Notes: a model not told the origin generated them from the letters alone. DNA of 64,000 nucleotides from Lophium mytilinum (GCA_010093605.1 MU004197.1:496001-560000), one strand, 5' to 3'. Positions 8,292-19,582 are shown, counted from the stretch's first letter. A program made the numbers and translations.

Positions 8292-9215
8292 TCAAGCCAG
8301 ACACAACTCCATCTCCATATCGTCATAATCGTCCATATCCTTAGGTCCTGCTCGCGGAGATACAGTGCGCGCACCCCTCTCTAGGAAGTTACCTCCCACA
8401 CGACTCGAAATCTTATGAGCCGCCTCCCGCAGGATGTCATCATCGAAGCCACATCCCATCTCGTTGTGGATAATGAAGCACTTCATCCTCTGGCATGTAC
8501 GTCCCTTCCTGTTCTTGTAATAGTGGCACCGCTTGTACTCGCAGTCCCTGCCGGTGCTGGTGCAGTTCTCACAGGGAAACTGTCCGTCGCATACGTCGTG
8601 GTGGTTCCAGCAGAGTTTGGACACAAGTTTGCGAGCCGCGGCTAGGGAGGCCACGTTGTTTGAGGCTGAGTGTGCTGCGCTGCGGCAGGCTGGAAGCGGA
8701 AGAGCATAGCGAGGAGCTGAAGGGTCAGTGAGAGCCATGGAGAAAGTTCCAGTCTGGGCAACGGGAGCCTGTGAGAGTTTTTGGGGGTCAGCAGGACGCA
8801 GAGGAAGGCAGATAGTGGAGGAGGTGGTGAGAATGGCTGTGGCTCTCAATTTGGACAGTTCACTCTTCAATCTGGAGACCTCATCTTCCAATTTTGAGAT
8901 ACGGTCTGTCTTTTTCGAGTCTTCGGCGAGGAGGGTATTGTAGTTCTGGCGGACGCTTTCGAACAGTGCTCTAAGCTGTTTCTTCTCTCTCTCGCAATGT
9001 TCCAGCATGGCGCTGCTCTTATCGGCCTGCTGCTTGTGCTTACTGGCGTAGTTTCGGAGGGCCGACACCCTACGGTTTGGCTTCGTGGCACAGGTAAGGT
9101 CGGTGTGTGTCTTGTCAAGAGCGACGTGTGGCTTTGCGGAATTGACCATCTCTTTGACGAAACTGTTCATCTCTTCCGGATCTCTGCCTGCCACTTCGTG
9201 GTTGCCGTGCGACAT
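8292..9215 (-). CDS. Zn2Cys6-like + CCCH coiled-coil family protein (paralog C)
   Basis: Single exon, 307 residues, ATG at 9215. The N-terminus lacks the CxxCxxxH knuckle of its relatives, so either a first exon is missing from the model or the domain has been lost. Residues about 75-150 are a coiled coil (HCEREKKQLRALF to LKSELSKLRA), followed by a Ser/Pro/Ala linker. The finger region reads KLVSKLCWNHHDVCDGQ, where Ser replaces the first Cys of the Zn2Cys6 pattern, then PC-x2-C-x6-C. The CCCH finger is intact (C-x10-C-x4-C-x3-H) with HNEMGCGFDD. A long acidic tail ends EMELCLA. That tail is duplicated in the relics at 4452-4866. Confidence 0.75.
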   Translation of the reverse strand: MSHGNHEVAGRDPEEMNSFVKEMVNSAKPHVALDKTHTDLTCATKPNRRVSALRNYASKHKQQADKSSAMLEHCEREKKQLRALFESVRQNYNTLLAEDSKKTDRISKLEDEVSRLKSELSKLRATAILTTSSTICLPLRPADPQKLSQAPVAQTGTFSMALTDPSAPRYALPLPACRSAAHSASNNVASLAAARKLVSKLCWNHHDVCDGQFPCENCTSTGRDCEYKRCHYYKNRKGRTCQRMKCFIIHNEMGCGFDDDILREAAHKISSRVGGNFLERGARTVSPRAGPKDMDDYDDMEMELCLA

Positions 9216-9489
9216 GTTAGCAAAGATAGAGAAAAATGCTGGTGGATGGATGGTGCGCGGTTTGCACCTGCTATTGTGGTCTTCGGGTTAGGAGGAGTAT
9301 CGTATGGTCACCGGGAACAATAATGAGTGGTAAGGTAGTAGTTAGGTGCTATTCACCTTCTCTCTGGGGATGCACATGATCCAATGCTGAGTACCATGCA
9401 AAAGCTCCCCTCAGCTATCACATCTAGTCCATTGTTCCTGCCCGCTTCTTCCTCCCTTCTACCTTGTTCGCCTCTTCCTGCTGCTTCGC

Positions 9490-10403
9490 CTAGCTCTTCT
9501 TTTCTGCGTCTTCGCGGATGGCGTCGTCGAAACCATATCCGCGCTCTTCGTGTACGTTGTTGCAGTTGCTGCTCACACAACCGTTTGGCTTGCGGCCGAG
9601 CATTTGCTCCCTATAGCGACGGCAGCGGCGAAATTTACACTTCATCTTCGACTTGCTGCATTCAGAGCAGTTGGCTTCGCCATCGCAGTCTTTGTTGAGA
9701 GTGTAGCAAGGCGTGCACACAAGCTTGCGACCTGCAGTGACGGCGGAGCGCAATGCAAGCGGCTGCGAGAACGGGGTGCGCATGATTGCCTGGCTTCGAA
9801 CGTGTTCTCGGAGAACTGTCAACTCGGCGGACATGTCCTCGCGGACTCGAACAAGACGCGCTTCTGAGATGTGCTAGACACAAAGTCGTTAGCTGTGAGA
9901 TTAGAAGGACAGTTTTGAAAGTGTAAGCTTACCGCTTTCTCTGCTGCAACTCGATGAATGGTAACTTCTCTCTCCGCGGTGTCCAGCTTCGACTGTAGGT
10001 AGGCTATCTGTGCCTCGAGTGTAGCTCTCATACGAGCCTCCTCTGCCTGCATCTGTGCCTTTTCGGCCGCCTTCTCCAGCTGTACCGCCGAGAGCTTCTG
10101 CTGTAAGATGCTGATCTCCTCCTCTAAGATCTCCTCTACGCCTTCCAATGCCTCAGATAGGCATTCGTCCTTCTCTTCCCAGCGCTTGATTTCATTGGCC
10201 TGAAAGTCGATTTGACGGGCCGCAATGGCTTGCTCGCAGTTCTTCGCCAGTGTGAGATCCCGGAGGACGAGAAGGATCTCCTGTCGCTCTGACGGCTCGA
10301 GATTGTTGGTGCCAAGGAGGGAGTGCAGTCGTAGCTGTTCATTCACTTCTACGAGGTAGTGCATGCCGTTGCACGCAACGCAATGGGAAGTAGGGTACAA
10401 CAT
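9490..10403 (-). CDS. Zn2Cys6 + CCCH coiled-coil family protein (paralog D, two exons)
   Basis: Exon 1 is 10403-9933 and exon 2 is 9873-9490, with a 59-nt intron (GTAAGC, CTAAC branch, TGTCTAG) joined in frame to give 284 residues. The N-terminus has HCVACNGMHY, the family knuckle, and the later conserved Cys in AKNCEQA. Residues about 60-150 form a long Glu/Lys/Ala-rich coiled coil. Exon 2 encodes CTPCYTLNKDCDG, NC-x2-C-x6-C, a CCCH finger and HEERGYGFDD. Here the intron separates the coil from the fingers, whereas the other paralogs appear intronless. It is on the same strand as paralog C. Confidence 0.8.
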
Positions 10404-11214
10404 AGCAGCCCGCTCGTAGGAGTGCAGAGAATTGCCCCGGTGAGCTGAGAATGTGGTGAAGTAGCGGTGTTGGCGAGACGAGATGTTGAAGGGGGGAGGT
10501 TGTGAAGAGGTGAGGAGTCGAGGAGGTGCTGCGACGGGCTAGAAGTACTCGTTTGCGATGGTGCGGTGGGGATTCACCGCCCCGCTACCCGGCAGAGATG
10601 TTGTGGACAGACTGTTTACTTGGGAACGAGTGCATAAATCGGCTTTCACGTGGTATCAAGTTATGTACACGTGATCAGGCTGCTGAGTCATCTGCCAAGG
10701 CCACACGAAATATTTTCCTATAAGAGCTCGCTTGCCCGTCCAACTTCCGTTCTCGCACCACCTTCCTCACATCTTTTTTCACCACCATCTCGCATGCTAC
10801 CACCACTCTATAGGCCAGTAGATCGACTGCGGTGCGTTGGGGAATGTTCGTGGTCCCCTTCCACCGTTAAGGCAGTCTTTCGTGCGATACGAGAGGAGGA
10901 GGTTGGCCAGGAGGGCAAACGGTTTGCTTCTTTTCAGGGGGACTGTTGCGTTGGTCCTCTTTGGGGGAGACACCCTCCCGACGTCGCCTCACCATCTGTC
11001 GTTTCGCGCACGAGGAACCGTCAAGTGGTTCGAGCCGACCTCTGTCTTTGCAGCACCAAGACAAGTCCTCGTTCTCACGGCATCGCCATCGGTACCCTCG
11101 AAACGCAAGGGAGAATGCCGCGGCGATGGAGCCAGCTTTCGGATACCCAGGCCGTTCGCCCGCATACCCCCCATCGTCCGTTGGATCTCCAGGTGGCATG
11201 CACCCGCTGCTAAG
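10404..11214. other. divergent promoter region and leader of module copy 3
   Basis: The left part is the promoter side of paralog D. A TATA-like CCTATAAGAG at about 10716-10725 precedes a CT-rich stretch, plausible for a + strand transcript that would contain structured repeat copy 3. The last ~30 nt (AGGTGGCATG ... CTAAG) match the end of the copy 2 leader. Open frames in this GC-rich stretch overlap on both strands and show no domain. Confidence 0.4.
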
Positions 11215-11404
11215 GTAAGTCAGGTATGTTGTCCCTCCCCCCCCAGCGCCGAGTTCGCACTTCTTCGCAGTGCTGGGGACCAGTAGCCTTCGGGCAAAGC
11301 TAGGACGAACTCATCATGTATATAATAATTAATTCACACCCTTCAATCTAAGTCCTGACTGCCTTCTTGATATGGCTTGGTGATGTCATGACGTGTTTGT
11401 CCAG
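11215..11404 (+). repeat. structured intron-like repeat, copy 3
   Basis: A 190-nt segment from GTAAGT to CCAG. The ~105-nt core is identical to copy 1 except at its far end. The pseudoknot arms are GAGTTCG (11251-11257) and CGAACTC (11306-11312). An ATGAC branch-like motif lies about 15 nt before the putative acceptor. It is upstream of a decayed homolog of the gene at 7446, in the same orientation. Confidence 0.7.
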
Positions 11405-11676
11405 CTGCACGGTTCCAACAGGAAACTCTGCACCAGCACTTACCCATGAACAGCATCAATGGCAAATCTATCAGCATTCTCACCTGTTAGTAGCCGCCAT
11501 TGGTCTCATTGACTTCACTGCTGATCTTTGCCACCACGCCATCAAAATCTTTTCATGAACATCCTCCAGCCCGTGGGTTTCACCGGCCAGGCAGGTCGTT
11601 CTCTGAGACTACGTCATTACTTCAGCTCCCCCGTCCCAGCCAAAATCAAAGCCGACTATTCACCAGCACCGCGAAC

Positions 11677-12215
11677 ATGCTGCCTAGGATCGCGGCGTCC
11701 AAGGTACACAAAGCACTGAATGTAAGGCTACTCCCGTAGTCTCGAAAACCGCAGGAGACGATCCAAAAGTCCGAAGTGACAGCCGAAGCTGTGCTAGCAA
11801 AACCGGCTGGGGGAGTGAAAGGGCTTGTTCGATCCCGCATATCGTTCGAAAGTCGCACGCTAACGACTTGATACAGACGGCTATCGACTGAGAGCTTCTG
11901 AAAGCCTTCCCACACTCTAGAGAGCCCTGGCTGCTCTGCGCGAAGAGCGCGAGAGACTTCGGCCTGTCGAATCGGTTGCGCATATAAGGAACGCCCTACT
12001 AAGTATGGCGGTGGGTAGAGCTGAGTTGGACAATGGGAGGAATGGTTGGAGAAGGAGAGACAGACGGAGGGATATTCTCAGTCAGCTGGAGCTAGATCCA
12101 ATGACCATGGTGCTCAAGTTCTGTCTACAAATTGCATCCAAAGAAGGAAAAGACACGTATGCGACCATTGTCGCGTCACAAGTGTTGGCATTTCAGGGCG
12201 CGGATCACTAGTACA
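11677..12215 (+). pseudogene. decayed copy of the small coiled-coil gene
   Basis: DNA from about 11880 to 12215 aligns with exon 3 and downstream sequence of the gene at 7446: a GCTATC.AC..GAG start, a shared GAGACTTCGGC segment, then AAAGAC..GCGACCAT. The reading frame corresponding to exon 3 carries an in-frame stop where the intact copy has an Arg codon, plus small indels. The boundary at 11677 (an ATG in a plausible position) is approximate, and exons 1 and 2 are not clearly preserved. With structured repeat copy 3 it forms the second copy of a ~1.1 kb duplicated module. Confidence 0.6.
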
Positions 12216-13808
12216 AGTTGGGAATATCAACAGGGAATGGGGGTAGTACATATGCTCGTCCTTTGAAACTCAATAGAACGACAGTATCATTTGTTACTGC
12301 CCCAGCTATATACAAGAGTCGTACCGACTTCTCCTCAACGCCTGAGGTAATAAGAGGAAGTTAGCAACTTCGCAAATGTAAACAAGGCATTTACTTACGT
12401 GAAAGGCTTGTTAGTGGCGCCACCATCCTTCTAGCGTGTCGCAGCAGGGGACTATCAACCTCCTCCCGACCTAAATGAATGATATGGCAGTCGAGACATG
12501 CCACTGGAAAGCCTCCGGCTGGATGCGCAGTCCCTTACGAAACGAAAGTGCCATGAAGCCTCGCGAGCACAAACCCCCTTGTGAGTTGCCCCCCAGACAG
12601 GAAAGTGAGTGGCAGCTTCAGAGATCATCATGACACCAGGTTTCGCGAGTCGACAAAGGTGATGTCGGTTGTGGTGTGGTTCTCTTCGCCGAACGACGTA
12701 TGAGCTCCCACGGCACAAAAGCGTCCTTTGCCGAGCAGTTCAGCTTTCTAGCCAAACCCAAGAAAAGAGAACGAATCCGAGGATGTGGCATGTGGTGGGG
12801 GTGGGAGATCAGAGATTGAGGTGGTAGAAGGATGGAGAGAGAAAGTATTTGCGAGGAAGGACTTGCTTAAGTAGAGAGCCGGGAATGAATGATCAGTGTC
12901 GCACGTGAACGGAGGTCCAATACATGGGATCTCGTCATTCTATTCACTAATCTTTCGATTGTCCCAGATCTGAGATTCCTACTCATAAGGGACAACTCTT
13001 GTGCGATATATCAAGATATTACATGCATGCTAAAACGACGAACTGAAATTTATGAGAATAAGACTCAGACAACGCACTTGAATACAGCAAATCTTTAATC
13101 CAAGTGTAGCGGCAGTCCGAAACCATTTTAGGTGACCTCGAGAGTTGTCAAGTTTGCCAAAACTGCTACTCTACAGACTGTGATACCAGACTAAAGGGCA
13201 TCTACCAGTAACGGGCCTGAATATAGAAGACAAGCACACAAACCCAGAGAAAGAAATAGCATATAAAACCTAAATACCAAGTACATACAGCTGTCTGTGT
13301 CCAATCTATAAAGCAGCCTGTCCGTATCTATCTACTATGCAACCACCCCCAACACTGGCACAAACTAGATTAGCTTGAATAAATCTGGAACCAAACTGAA
13401 AATCCTCAATGCCACGCCAGACAGTGAAGATGTGGAGACAAACGTTCAAGTGCACCTTTTTCAACCTTGCCACTGTTGGGGGTTCCCCTAGAAACATTCG
13501 AAAGTGTAAACCAAAGCAACAGTCCATGCATTGAAGAACAGACTAGTATTTGACGGACAGCGTACTATTCAGCTGGACTGCTTCTGACAGAGATTTAGAC
13601 GAACACGACTTAAGTTAGTGTACCGTGCATAGAAGGGCAAGCTACCTTTCGACTGCCAGCCAACCATTCAAGTAGGGTCCTCCCGACAGTGACATAGACC
13701 GAGCAAGAACAAAGCCCTCATATCAGCATCCCCACACACCAGATCCACAACTGCCCCCTACGACACCACCACCCCAATCCTTCCATGCCACAACACACCT
13801 CCCTAATG
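12216..13808. other. 1.6 kb without a supported gene
   Basis: Short frames only, with no domain, splice pattern or repeat I can defend. The stretch is moderately AT-rich in its second half and lies at the 3' side of paralog E. Confidence 0.4.
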
Positions 13809-15035
13809 CTACAAACCTCTCTTCCTCTTCCCCGCCACCACCCCGCCTCCCACCTCCTCCCCGCCCCTATCCAGCGAAGCAGCCTTCCTCCTCGCCGCAT
13901 TACCAATCTGCAGATCCCACCCATACCCCAGCTCGCTATGCACCGCAACACATCTCTCCTTCGTGCAACCAAACTCTCTCGACCCGTTTGCGAGCTTCCT
14001 ATGCTGCTTGCACAGCTCGTACCGGCACTTCTGCGCGTCTCCGATGCCAACGCAGTAAGCGCAAGGATGCGCGCCATCGCAGTCTCGACCGAGCTTGCAG
14101 CAGGTCACGCAGTCGAGCTTCCGGGGCCCTGATGGGCGTGGAGAAGGGGAGATCGGGGGATAGAGCCCTGGCGGCATCGTGGGGCTGGTGGCGGGGATGA
14201 TGGGGGTTTGAGTGGGAATGGTAGGTCCGATCGTTGCTTCGTCTGAGCATTCGGACTTCAACTTCGTCTCCTCCGCGCGTTCGGAAACCGGAGCCTCCTT
14301 ACTAGCCGCCCTAAGCTGCCTGACTTCCGCAACAAGTCTATCATTGCTGTCCGTAAGCCGCTTGATCTCGCCTTGATTCGCCGCTTTCCACCTTCGCGCA
14401 TCCACCTCCGCGACCCTCAACTTTATCGAAATCGCATCACGCTCCCTCTGAAGCGCCGCTATCATACGCTTCGTGTCTATGGCCGTGACGGCCGCGATCT
14501 TCAGATAGCTAGCCTCTAGCGCACCGTGATGTTTCTCAGCTGTTTCGCGCCATTCCCTCTGGTTCTCGAACCTGTCATTGGCTATCCGCAACTCGACGCG
14601 GAGTAGATCAAGCTGCGCTGCATCGTGCTGCCGCTCTGTGTGCCACGCGGCGTGCTCTTCTTTCAGCGCGTCGTGCAACTCGGCGGCTGATTCGCGCTGG
14701 AGCTTCTCGTTCGCGTACCGCTCGTTGGCAATCTGCACCTCGACGCGGAGTAGATCGAGCTGCTCTACGTTGTGCTTCCGCTCCGTGTCCCGTGCGGCGT
14801 GTTCTTCCTCTCGTGCCTTTATGAAAGCATGCTGTTCCATCCTTAACTCGTTAGCCTCGGCGGCGAGCGTGGCCACTGCGCAGTCGATGGATGCGCGGAT
14901 CTCGTGTGCTGCGTCGGTAGAGTCTGCCGTCCGGTATCGATCGATGAGGAGCATCAAGGCGGCTTGGTTGGAGGGTACGGGGATCTCGTGGTGGGTCTGG
15001 CAGATACGGCAGGGCGTGGACCCGGAGGAGGACAT
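13809..15035 (-). CDS. Zn2Cys6 + CCCH coiled-coil family protein (paralog E, longest)
   Basis: Single exon, 408 residues, ATG at 15035. The N-terminus has CRICQTHH (CxxCxxxH) with a conserved Cys about 45 residues later. Residues about 65-255 are a long coiled coil containing a direct duplication of about 50 residues (cores QLDLLRVEVQIANERY and QLDLLRVELRIANDRF). A Pro/Thr/Ser linker follows. The fingers read CVTCCKLGRDCDG, PC-x2-C-x8-C, then a CCCH finger and HSELGYGWD. The end, KRKRGL, is a basic nuclear-localisation-like tail. It is the only member here with such a tail and the one that best supports a nuclear role. Confidence 0.85.
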   Translation of the reverse strand: MSSSGSTPCRICQTHHEIPVPSNQAALMLLIDRYRTADSTDAAHEIRASIDCAVATLAAEANELRMEQHAFIKAREEEHAARDTERKHNVEQLDLLRVEVQIANERYANEKLQRESAAELHDALKEEHAAWHTERQHDAAQLDLLRVELRIANDRFENQREWRETAEKHHGALEASYLKIAAVTAIDTKRMIAALQRERDAISIKLRVAEVDARRWKAANQGEIKRLTDSNDRLVAEVRQLRAASKEAPVSERAEETKLKSECSDEATIGPTIPTQTPIIPATSPTMPPGLYPPISPSPRPSGPRKLDCVTCCKLGRDCDGAHPCAYCVGIGDAQKCRYELCKQHRKLANGSREFGCTKERCVAVHSELGYGWDLQIGNAARRKAASLDRGGEEVGGGVVAGKRKRGL

Positions 15036-15670
15036 TTCGGCGGAGCCTGGGGGAGAGGGATGTACCGATAGAAGCGGGGAGGTGTTGGATTGCAGAGAGA
15101 GGCTTGTGCGTGTGAGGGCGTAGGTATCGTAGGTTGGCGGAGAACGAAAGGTGGTGTTAGATCGCGGATATTGTAAGTTATACGGCGTGAGCGTTGGGTG
15201 AATGGGGGTTCGGAGCTAGGCGATCTTTCATGTACCATACTTGAGATGGGTCTTGGTCGTTAACGATGACGAACCGCGTTTTGGGGGAAGTTGGTCCAAA
15301 GGAGGCGGAACCAGTCTGAATCGAAAAATGATTTGAATCTTGTGTCTCTAACTGGCAGAATGAGCCCGCGTGTCCACTCTCCATGGAGCAAAGCTAGCTT
15401 CTCCCCCGTCCGATATCTGCAGCAGTGGACCAATCCGTCTCAGTCTGCTCAAGCTCCAATCCTGCCACCTCAACGCCACCGTGAGGAACAGCCTGAGGAG
15501 TAGGTAGTCGGTCAGTCAAAAGGTAACGAGATCTCTATAGCATCGCCGTTTACATGGTATGGTATCCCAAGACCACACTGATGGAACCGATAGCTGCGCA
15601 ACGAGACAGAAGACATAAGAAAGAATTGCGAATCCAAGTTTCTACTTAGCTAGAATATGTTCCATCCCCA
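15036..15670. other. intergenic between two minus-strand genes
   Basis: This contains the promoter side of paralog E and the 3' side of the coiled-coil gene at 15671. No gene, RNA or repeat is supported. Confidence 0.4.
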
Positions 15671-17213
15671 TTACTTACCCCCTTGCGCAGTCGGCTCGTT
15701 CCAATACCAAACCTTCGACTTCCTCAAAAGCACCTTCTCTTCCAACTCCCCACTAACCAAGCCCGTCCCAGCACCAGCGTGTCTCCTAACACCCCCGAAG
15801 CACATCCAGCCATACTCCGGATCCTCCGAGCCGGCGTGAAACACACTAAGAACCTCGGTTTCGTCGCGATCAAGAGGAAACGGACTATAATCCTGCAGCC
15901 ACACGTATCTATACCTTGATCTACCGTGGTCTGCGTTCCAGTTAATACGATGCGCAAGCTTGCAAGCGTCTTCAGCGATTTGGATAAGTGCGAGCTTTAC
16001 GAGGTTTCGCGCTTCTGTGGCTATGGCGGGCGGGTAGGCGTAGAATTCGGAAAGGCCGCTGGAGATGACGGATTCGAGGTATTCAGCGGCGAGGCGGGGG
16101 TAGAGGGTTTGGTCGATGTCTAGAATTTCATTGATGGTTAGTGGATATGGCTAGGTACGATGGGAGTTGAGGCTTACCGATGTTGCTCTGAGCTAGTTTG
16201 TCTATTAGTTCCTCTAATTCAGTAATCTTTGCTATGTGATGCTGATTATGTTCGTCCGGGGGCCGGTGAGAGGTATCAGACGTCTGGGTCGGCGATGGTT
16301 CCATAGGTGGCTCGTAGCGGAAGAAAGTCTTAAACAATTTGAGCCCGATGTACCATCTCAGAAAGAGTGATCGCATCTTCTCGTATTGCGCAAAGTTTTC
16401 CCATTTGTCTGTGACGATAGGCTTATAGCGTAGTATCATGTTTGAGACTCGTTCGATCGAGATATCGAGATCGCTGAAGAACGTAACGACATCCCTATCA
16501 GAGAGGGCTGCTTTGAACAGCTGAGAAACTTGAGAGCTAGGTGGAGCGCTTTGGGCAGTGCTAATGGAGTATCGAGGGTCATCATGCCGGGGCAGCGAGA
16601 CGAGGCGCTTGGTGATGTCTTTTGTGAGATTTTCCTTAAGTTCAGTGACAGTGTGTTGGAGCGATGGTAGCACCTCTTCTGCCAGAGTTCGACTCTTGCC
16701 TTGCTTGCCCACCCCCTGATGGCCACCTGAATCACCTGGACTATGTTTAAGTTGTGTTGTAAGCTGTCTGACCTCCTTCATAAGACGCTCATTCTCGGGC
16801 TGCAGCTTGTCCACCACCACCTTCAATGTATCGCACTCCGATATAGTCCCTTGTAGCAGATTGTTTGTCTTTTCCAAGCCCGAGTTCTCTATGACTAGTC
16901 CCACCATCTTTCGGCGTAGACTTTCGAGCTCCTCGTTGAGACTCTTTACATCGGGCGCTCTAGAGAAGTAAGGTACTCGATGGAGTGCTCCGAATGGGCC
17001 GTATGAAATTGGCTCGTCTGCTGCGCCATTCGATGTTTCGTCTGAAGCTTCACCGGCCGTTCCTCCATTCCGAGCATCGTGAACCCTGTATGCTCGATCG
17101 CGCCGGACACGGAAGCGGTCGATCGCGTCTTGGAGGTAATGTTTTAAGAGGGCCTGGAAATTCGGGTCCTTAGGGTCGATGTCCGGCGGCCAAGCACCGC
17201 TTCCATCGGCCAT
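15671..17213 (-). CDS. coiled-coil protein of unknown function, two exons
   Basis: Exon 1 is 17213-16178 and exon 2 is 16119-15671; the 58-nt intron has GTAAGC, a CTAAC branch and ATTCTAG. The joined frame is 494 residues. An acidic/Pro start (MADGSGAW) is followed by a helix (LLKHYLQDAIDRFRVRRDRA), a coiled coil at about 90-160 (SLNEELESLRRKM to LMKEVRQLTTQL), a helical middle and a C-terminal part rich in aromatic residues (WLQDYSPF, YGWMCFGGVRRH). It has no Cys clusters and is not part of the zinc-finger family. I do not recognise a domain. It is the last gene before the transposon block. Confidence 0.7.
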
Positions 17214-18143
17214 GCTGATCACAAGTATAGATTGGAGTGGGCAGGGGACGCGGAAGAAATTCTTGGAGTCCTAAGGACTGGGGAAGATCGGAGCTGGTCT
17301 TCTTTGTTACGAGCGGCCAAGGCCTGCTCCCCGAGAAAATGCGAACAGCTTGACAAAGAAGTCTGAGCATATTCGTACCACGTGCTTAGCAAGTTTGAGG
17401 ACTTTTGGGTGTCGCCGAAGTTTGCTTTATTCAAGCTGCAAGTCGGATGATTGTGTGATGAAGAATTATTTCAGTGATTGAAGTTCAAAGATCAGAATGA
17501 GATGATGAGAGCACATTAAATAATACCTAGCCTTGGTATGGCCTACCTTGCCTTAGAGCGGCTGTAAAACACTGGTCTCTCTTCTAGTCAGGTCCTCCAT
17601 ACCCGTACGTTACTTTCTGAAGCGCCTCAGTCGACTAAGATGGCCTTCAGAAGCCCTCAAAAGACCCTTTAATCCTCCAAGGAGGCGGTCAATGGACTTA
17701 CCTGATGCGCAAATTGCACATGTTGGTTTGAAGACCCCTGAACAGTGTTAAGTAACAAGTGTCAAAAACAAGATGAGATAAGAAGACGCGCAACGACTCG
17801 TAGTGGATCCAAAAGGGATGAGCGGACGTCTGGCTCCGCCCTTGGCTAGACTTCGTAGCTGGAGAGCACAACTGTGGCTCTATGCAATCATCAAGACCAC
17901 AGCCAAATAGCGATATATACAGCCTTTCTCTGGGATGAATATCAAAGAGATGCTGATGAGAAAGTCACGATGCAGTCTCGGTGTTTGAGATTTCTGCGGC
18001 GATCACTGCCCCAACCTGACGCGCCCGCCCACGCTAATCCCCGTCGACCCCCAGCCTTATCTCTAAACTTAGCCCCAAGTCCAACAGACAGCCAAAGCTT
18101 ACGCAAAAAGTTACGAGGGCTGTGATTTCCGCGTTACGTATGT
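17214..18143. other. normal-GC flank of the transposon block
   Basis: No gene is supported. About 17735-17760 (ACCCCTGAACAGTGTTAAG) resembles the repeat units at 5.6 kb and 62 kb. Base composition changes abruptly at 18144, exactly at the terminal inverted repeat. Confidence 0.45.
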
Positions 18144-18346
18144 AATTTGTCGTATTCAAAATGGAGTACATTCCTTAGCGTTTTTCTCCGTGCACCCCCC
18201 CTAATTTTATAAGCGCGCGCCTAGGATTATTAGATAGGTTATATATTAATTTTTAACTACTTTTTAATATACCTATATTAGCTATTAGTAAGGCCTCTTA
18301 TATATATATTAGAGCTTATATACTAATAATTTTTAGTATTTCTAGT
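18144..18346 (+). repeat. outer terminal inverted repeat, left
   Basis: This 203-bp arm begins AATTTGTCGTATT and includes a 7-C run and GCGCGCGCCT. It matches the reverse complement of 30495-30697 at about 95%; the differences are nearly all transitions plus one single-base indel. Confidence 0.85.
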
Positions 18347-18689
18347 ATAAGTTAATAACTTAATCTATAGTTAAATTCTTCTCTCTATTAGCGCGTAAAC
18401 CTAACTCTAGAATTAAACCCTAATATTAGCCTTACAGCGCCTAGATATTATATAGCTTCTTTAGCTTAATAAGTACTCTAAATAGATTACTAAGGTTATT
18501 TATATCTACTAGAAGATAGTATATAATATAGAAAAATATATAATTCTCTATAGCGCGCCCGTAAGGCCTTTATAACTTAAAATAGAATAGCTAAAAAGAC
18601 TTACTATAGTAGATAAAAAGGCGGTGCTTTAATAGCTTCTAGAAGATAGCTAGCGTAATTAAAATAAGATTTAAATATAGCTTAATTTT

Positions 18690-19480
18690 AAGCATAGTAT
18701 TAGAGCTTTATAGCTAACTATATTATATATAATAAAGAGAAATAGATAGAGTAAGAAGTAGGCCTAGCGCCAGTTAAACTACGTAAGTAAGAAGTTAAGG
18801 TTAAAGTACTTAGAGCTTACTAGTTACTATAAGCTAGAAAATCTTATCTTTCTTAATAAGTCTATATTTAATAAGAAGACTAGCTAGTACTATTACATAT
18901 ATATATCTATTAAAAGTCCTGCACGCTACTAGGGGCCTATAAATTATAGAAATATATAGAGTATATACGTAGTAATAAGTATAGTAGAGTAGCTACTATA
19001 TATAGCTATATAAGAGAGCTACTTTAATACTAAGAAGTTCTAAAGCTAGATTATTACTACTTTTCTACTAGCTATAGAAGGCGAGTTTAAGGGCCGCTTA
19101 AAAGTTATTATTCTAGATAATATTAGAATATATACTAAGAAAGCTCTTATATATATAATCTAGGCGTAAGAATATCTAGTATATTTTCTACTACTATACT
19201 TGCTAGATTTTAACTCTATAAAGTTAACCTTTACTATACTAAAGGCGTAGATCTATAGGTATTACTATTATCTACGCCCAGCCTATTATAACTTTAGTAA
19301 CTTTCTAAGAACTACTATTAAGTAGAGCTAGTATAATTACTTTACTTAAAAGTAGTTCTATTATATAGCTAGAGAAGTATACTATATAAGAGAAGAGATA
19401 GATAGAATTTAGGCTAAGCTAGATGCGTATAAAAGAGGTAATACTAATACTTAAGTTAAGAAGAAGTAGATAGAGAAGTA
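18690..19480 (+). mobile_element. Tc1/mariner-like DDE transposase relic
   Basis: Degraded + strand coding sequence. DNIRIYTKKAL (from about 19115) and LLDFNSIKLTF (about 19204) correspond to the family signatures DNARIHT and SPDFNPIE, with the two acidic positions about 36 codons apart, consistent with DD34E-type Tc1/mariner. Stops interrupt the frame repeatedly and the final catalytic Glu position reads as Lys, as expected from RIP. The N-terminal helix-turn-helix part is not clearly readable. It lies inside the outer TIR. Confidence 0.6.
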
Positions 19481-19582
19481 GGTTAAGGCCTAAGTATATA
19501 CTATATATAGCCTTTCTATTTAATATATACTCTATATATAGCCTTACTATTTTAGCCTTACTATTTTCTATATACTCTCTAG

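Noticed and set aside
10650-11218. Overlapping long frames before structured repeat copy 3
   Set aside because: Frames are open on both strands in GC-rich sequence; a short coding exon ending at the GTAAGT is possible but cannot be supported without transcripts.
12455-12718. Minus-strand 87-codon frame
   Set aside because: Arg/Ser-rich composition typical of a chance frame in GC-rich DNA; no homology or splice support.
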